From the NCBI GenBank assembly GCA_934481445.1, contig CAKSPC010000002.1, positions 1 through 64,000 of the forward strand: a stretch of 64,000 bases of DNA, read 5' to 3'. Under the pieces are notes generated by a model, which ran no database searches, was not told the origin of the DNA, and saw only the letters and a program-made list of their open reading frames with translations. The stretch comes from an uncultured Oscillospiraceae bacterium. Lineage in GTDB: Bacteria > Bacillota > Clostridia > Oscillospirales > Ruminococcaceae. The translations under genes and the position numbers were made by a program. Shown one piece after another: positions 61,686 through 64,000 of the stretch (position 1 is the first letter of the stretch; every line of letters starts with the position of its first letter).

Positions 61686-64000
61686 ATGAAAATTTTATAT
61701 AGCTGGTTAAGGGATTATGTTGATATAGATGTCGCACCGTCCGTGCTTGTTGACAAGCTTTTCGGCTCGGGCTTTGAGGTAGAGGAATCCATTTATCTCG
61801 GCAAGGACATCGAAAAGGTGGTCGTAGGTCAGGTAAAGGCCATCGAAAAATACGAGGGCACACACCTGCACATCTGCACGATGGACGTCGGTACTGGCGA
61901 GGATGTGACCATTCTCACCGGCGCGGACAATGTTTTCGCGGGGGCAAAGGTTCCTGCGGCGCTGGTCGGCGCAAAGCTTCCCGGCGGTATTGAGATAGCT
62001 CCCCGAAAGATGGCTGGCATGATGTCCTACGGCATGCTGTGCTCCGGCGGCGAGCTTGGCATAGACGACAACTGGATGCCCGGCGCGGATGTTGAAGGCA
62101 TTCTGATACTCCCGGATGATTTTAAGGTAGGCACAGACATCGTTGAAGCGCTGGGTCTGGATGATTATGTTTTCGATATATCCATCACCGCCAACCGCCC
62201 CGACTGCCAGTCCGTGCTCGGTATCGCCCGCGAGGTAGCTGCATTCCTGCACAAGCCCCTCAGGGCTCCCGACACGTCCTACACCTGCGACAACACCTCC
62301 CGCGGCGACATCACCGTTGATGTTCTCGCGAAGGATATCTGCCCGCGCTACCTTGGTCATTATATCTATGACGTAAAGCATTTCGAATCCCCGCTGTGGA
62401 TGAAGCGCCGCCTTTCCGTATGCGGTTTCAGTGCCATCGACGCTATCGTTGATGTTACCAACTACGTTCTGCTTGAGATCGGACAGCCCATGCACGCATA
62501 CGACCTTTCCACACTGGAGGGTCCCGCGATAATCGTGCGCCGCGCGGCAGACGGCGAGAAGATGGTAACTCTCGACGAAAAGGAGCACACCCTCACCCGC
62601 GACAACCTGCTCATCTGCGATAAGAATAAGGGCGTAGGTCTTGCGGGTATCATGGGCGGACTCAACAGCGAGATAGAGAACACCACCTCCGAGATACTGC
62701 TTGAATCCGCAAAGTTCAGACGCGACAGCGTTCGTAAGACCGCCCGCGCCCTTGGTATCCACACCGACGCCGCTGCCCGCTTTGAAAAGGGCACCGATGA
62801 ATACAGCACTGAACTCGGCATGGCGCGTGCGCTGAACCTTGTACAGACAATGGGCATCGCAAAGATAAGCGGCACGCATTTTGACGTTACCGCGGGCGCT
62901 TCCACCGAGAACAGGGTAATCACCGCGGACATTGCCAAGGTAAACGCAGTGCTTGGCATTGTCGTTCCCGATGAAGAGATAGTAAAGATACTGAAGTCGC
63001 TGAATTTCGGCGTAGAGGAGAAAAGCGGCGTCCTCACCCTCACTGTTCCGAGATACCGCGAGGATGTCGAAACCTATCAGGATATCGCGGAGGAAGTTAT
63101 CCGCGAGTACGGCTACAGCCATGTTATCCCGACGTTCCTTGACAGCGCGCAGGTAACTAACGGGGGACTCAGCTTCATACAGAACAAGGAGCTTCAGAAC
63201 AAGCGCTACCTCTGCACGCAGGGCTACTACGAAGTTCAGACGCTGGCGATGTATTCCCGCAGAGAGCTTGCGCTGCTCATGCTCCCCGAGGGCGCAGAGG
63301 AGAACAAGGCTGTGGAACTTATCAACCCCATCACCGAGAATCTCTCCATCATGCGCACCAGCATGGCTCCCTGCATGATAAACGTAATTGCAGAGAACGT
63401 AAAGACCGACCACAACGAGGGACGTTTCTTCGAGATAGCTAACGTATACATCCCGAAGAGCCTGCCACTGACCGAAGCTCCCGAGGAGCGCAAGATACTC
63501 TGCCTCGGCGCTTACGGCGCGGGCGAAACATTCTTTACCGTAAAGGAAGCTATTGAGGGATTTGCGGCGGCAAACGGACTTACATTCCGCTTCGAAAGAG
63601 GAAACGTATCCTACCTGCACCCCGGCATTACTGCGGATATCTACTGCGACGGCGTGAAGATAGGTCGCATGGGCAAGGTGAGATACGAAGTTATCGAGAA
63701 GCTGAACATTGCCGACGGCAAGAAGGTGGATCTTAACATTATCATCGCGGAGCTGGATTATTCCGCGCTCAACGGAATGTTCAAGCCCGAGATAAAGTAT
63801 GTTCCCGAGAGCGGCCTTGCGACCGTATCCCGCGACCTGTCGCTCATCACCCCGAAGAATACCATGTGCGTTGAGGTCATGGATGTGATCCGCGAGGCGA
63901 GCGCGCTTGCTTCCGACATCCGCTTCATCGACCATTACGAGAGCGAGAAGCTTGGTTTCGGCAAGAAGAGCCTTACTTTCTCCATCATCTTTGCAGACAG
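61686..64000 (+). CDS. pheT: Phenylalanyl-tRNA synthetase beta subunit, 3' end outside window
   Basis: An open frame of 771 codons from ATG 61686 (GGAGGAGA before) with no stop before the window ends; family members are about 790-810 residues, so only the last 20-40 residues are missing. The start MKILYSWLRDYVDIDV, the EMAP-like tRNA-binding domain (VVVGQVKAIEKYEGTHLHIC), the B3/B4 editing domain (TLEGPAIIVRRAADGE onwards) and C-terminal anticodon-binding-like domain (RDLSLITPKNTMCVEVMDVI) are visible. It completes the alpha2beta2 enzyme with PheS, 13 bases downstream of pheS. Confidence 0.97.
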   Translation, partial: MKILYSWLRDYVDIDVAPSVLVDKLFGSGFEVEESIYLGKDIEKVVVGQVKAIEKYEGTHLHICTMDVGTGEDVTILTGADNVFAGAKVPAALVGAKLPGGIEIAPRKMAGMMSYGMLCSGGELGIDDNWMPGADVEGILILPDDFKVGTDIVEALGLDDYVFDISITANRPDCQSVLGIAREVAAFLHKPLRAPDTSYTCDNTSRGDITVDVLAKDICPRYLGHYIYDVKHFESPLWMKRRLSVCGFSAIDAIVDVTNYVLLEIGQPMHAYDLSTLEGPAIIVRRAADGEKMVTLDEKEHTLTRDNLLICDKNKGVGLAGIMGGLNSEIENTTSEILLESAKFRRDSVRKTARALGIHTDAAARFEKGTDEYSTELGMARALNLVQTMGIAKISGTHFDVTAGASTENRVITADIAKVNAVLGIVVPDEEIVKILKSLNFGVEEKSGVLTLTVPRYREDVETYQDIAEEVIREYGYSHVIPTFLDSAQVTNGGLSFIQNKELQNKRYLCTQGYYEVQTLAMYSRRELALLMLPEGAEENKAVELINPITENLSIMRTSMAPCMINVIAENVKTDHNEGRFFEIANVYIPKSLPLTEAPEERKILCLGAYGAGETFFTVKEAIEGFAAANGLTFRFERGNVSYLHPGITADIYCDGVKIGRMGKVRYEVIEKLNIADGKKVDLNIIIAELDYSALNGMFKPEIKYVPESGLATVSRDLSLITPKNTMCVEVMDVIREASALASDIRFIDHYESEKLGFGKKSLTFSIIFAD

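Noticed and set aside
61707..63935. Minus-strand open frame of 742 codons opposite pheT
   Set aside because: pheT is certain; the antisense frame lacks a start context and any family signature.
1..64000. Mobile elements, CRISPR arrays, tRNA or rRNA genes
   Set aside because: No transposase, integrase, spaced direct repeats, tRNA cloverleaf or rRNA segment was recognised by eye; a dedicated scan (tRNAscan-type, CRISPR finder) could still reveal a short item.

Overview
The window looks like a chromosomal stretch of a Gram-positive, obligately fermentative gut bacterium of the class Clostridia, most likely Oscillospiraceae (Ruminococcus-like). The evidence is moderately GC-rich coding sequence with strongly AT-rich, near-consensus sigma-A promoters (almost all with a 17-bp spacer), two T-box leaders, TTG/GTG starts behind strong Shine-Dalgarno sequences, a lipoprotein GH5 cellulase, a GH95 fucosidase, and the mreBCD-pbp2, recO-mutS2 and pheST gene orders. 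No rRNA, tRNA, CRISPR array, transposase or integrase was seen. This placement is an inference from content, not from a search.

Layout. 1-494: 5' part of argG (minus). 800-5854: XRE repressor plus ImmA-type protease, two coupled M42 aminopeptidases, a GNAT-like protein and a MATE pump. 5964-8384: small XRE regulator with a membrane protein, then an orphan sugar-binding lipoprotein behind a LacI/CcpA-type operator. 8631-13576: a divergent tubulin-like protein followed by a membrane-anchored transglutaminase-like protein. 13698-19504: DHH phosphoesterase, carB, and a convergent MATE pump.

19883-31457 is the most distinctive region: an apparent eight-gene operon encoding a TerY-type vWA protein, a PP2C-like phosphatase, an atypical protein kinase with a zinc ribbon, a Ca2+-type P-ATPase, TerD, a beta-helix/TerD fusion, YceG and TelA. 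It runs from one clear promoter (19761-19789) to one clear terminator (31476-31514). This is a Ter-type stress-response system in which a phosphorylation triad and a calcium pump sit beside calcium-binding TerD.

31589-34866 (minus): ECF sigma factor and a very large single-pass partner. 34985-37409: Cys-specific T-box leader, cysE and cysS, followed by three tandem cyclophilin-type lipoproteins (37436-40146), the first degenerate. 40191-40808 (minus): nitroreductase. 40962-47046: carbohydrate block with cytosolic GH95, an L-fucose isomerase-family protein, an AraC regulator and an exported GH5 cellulase. 47257-53324: shape and division genes mreB, mreC, mreD, pbp2, a minD-like gene lacking the membrane-targeting tail, and mgsA. 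53433-58345: ATC-hydrolase-like protein, recO, a membrane protein with a RanBP2-type zinc finger, mutS2. 58423-60342: D-2-hydroxyacid dehydrogenase and an MBL-fold hydrolase. 60357-64000: Phe-specific T-box leader, pheS and the 5' 2.3 kb of pheT, which runs off the window.
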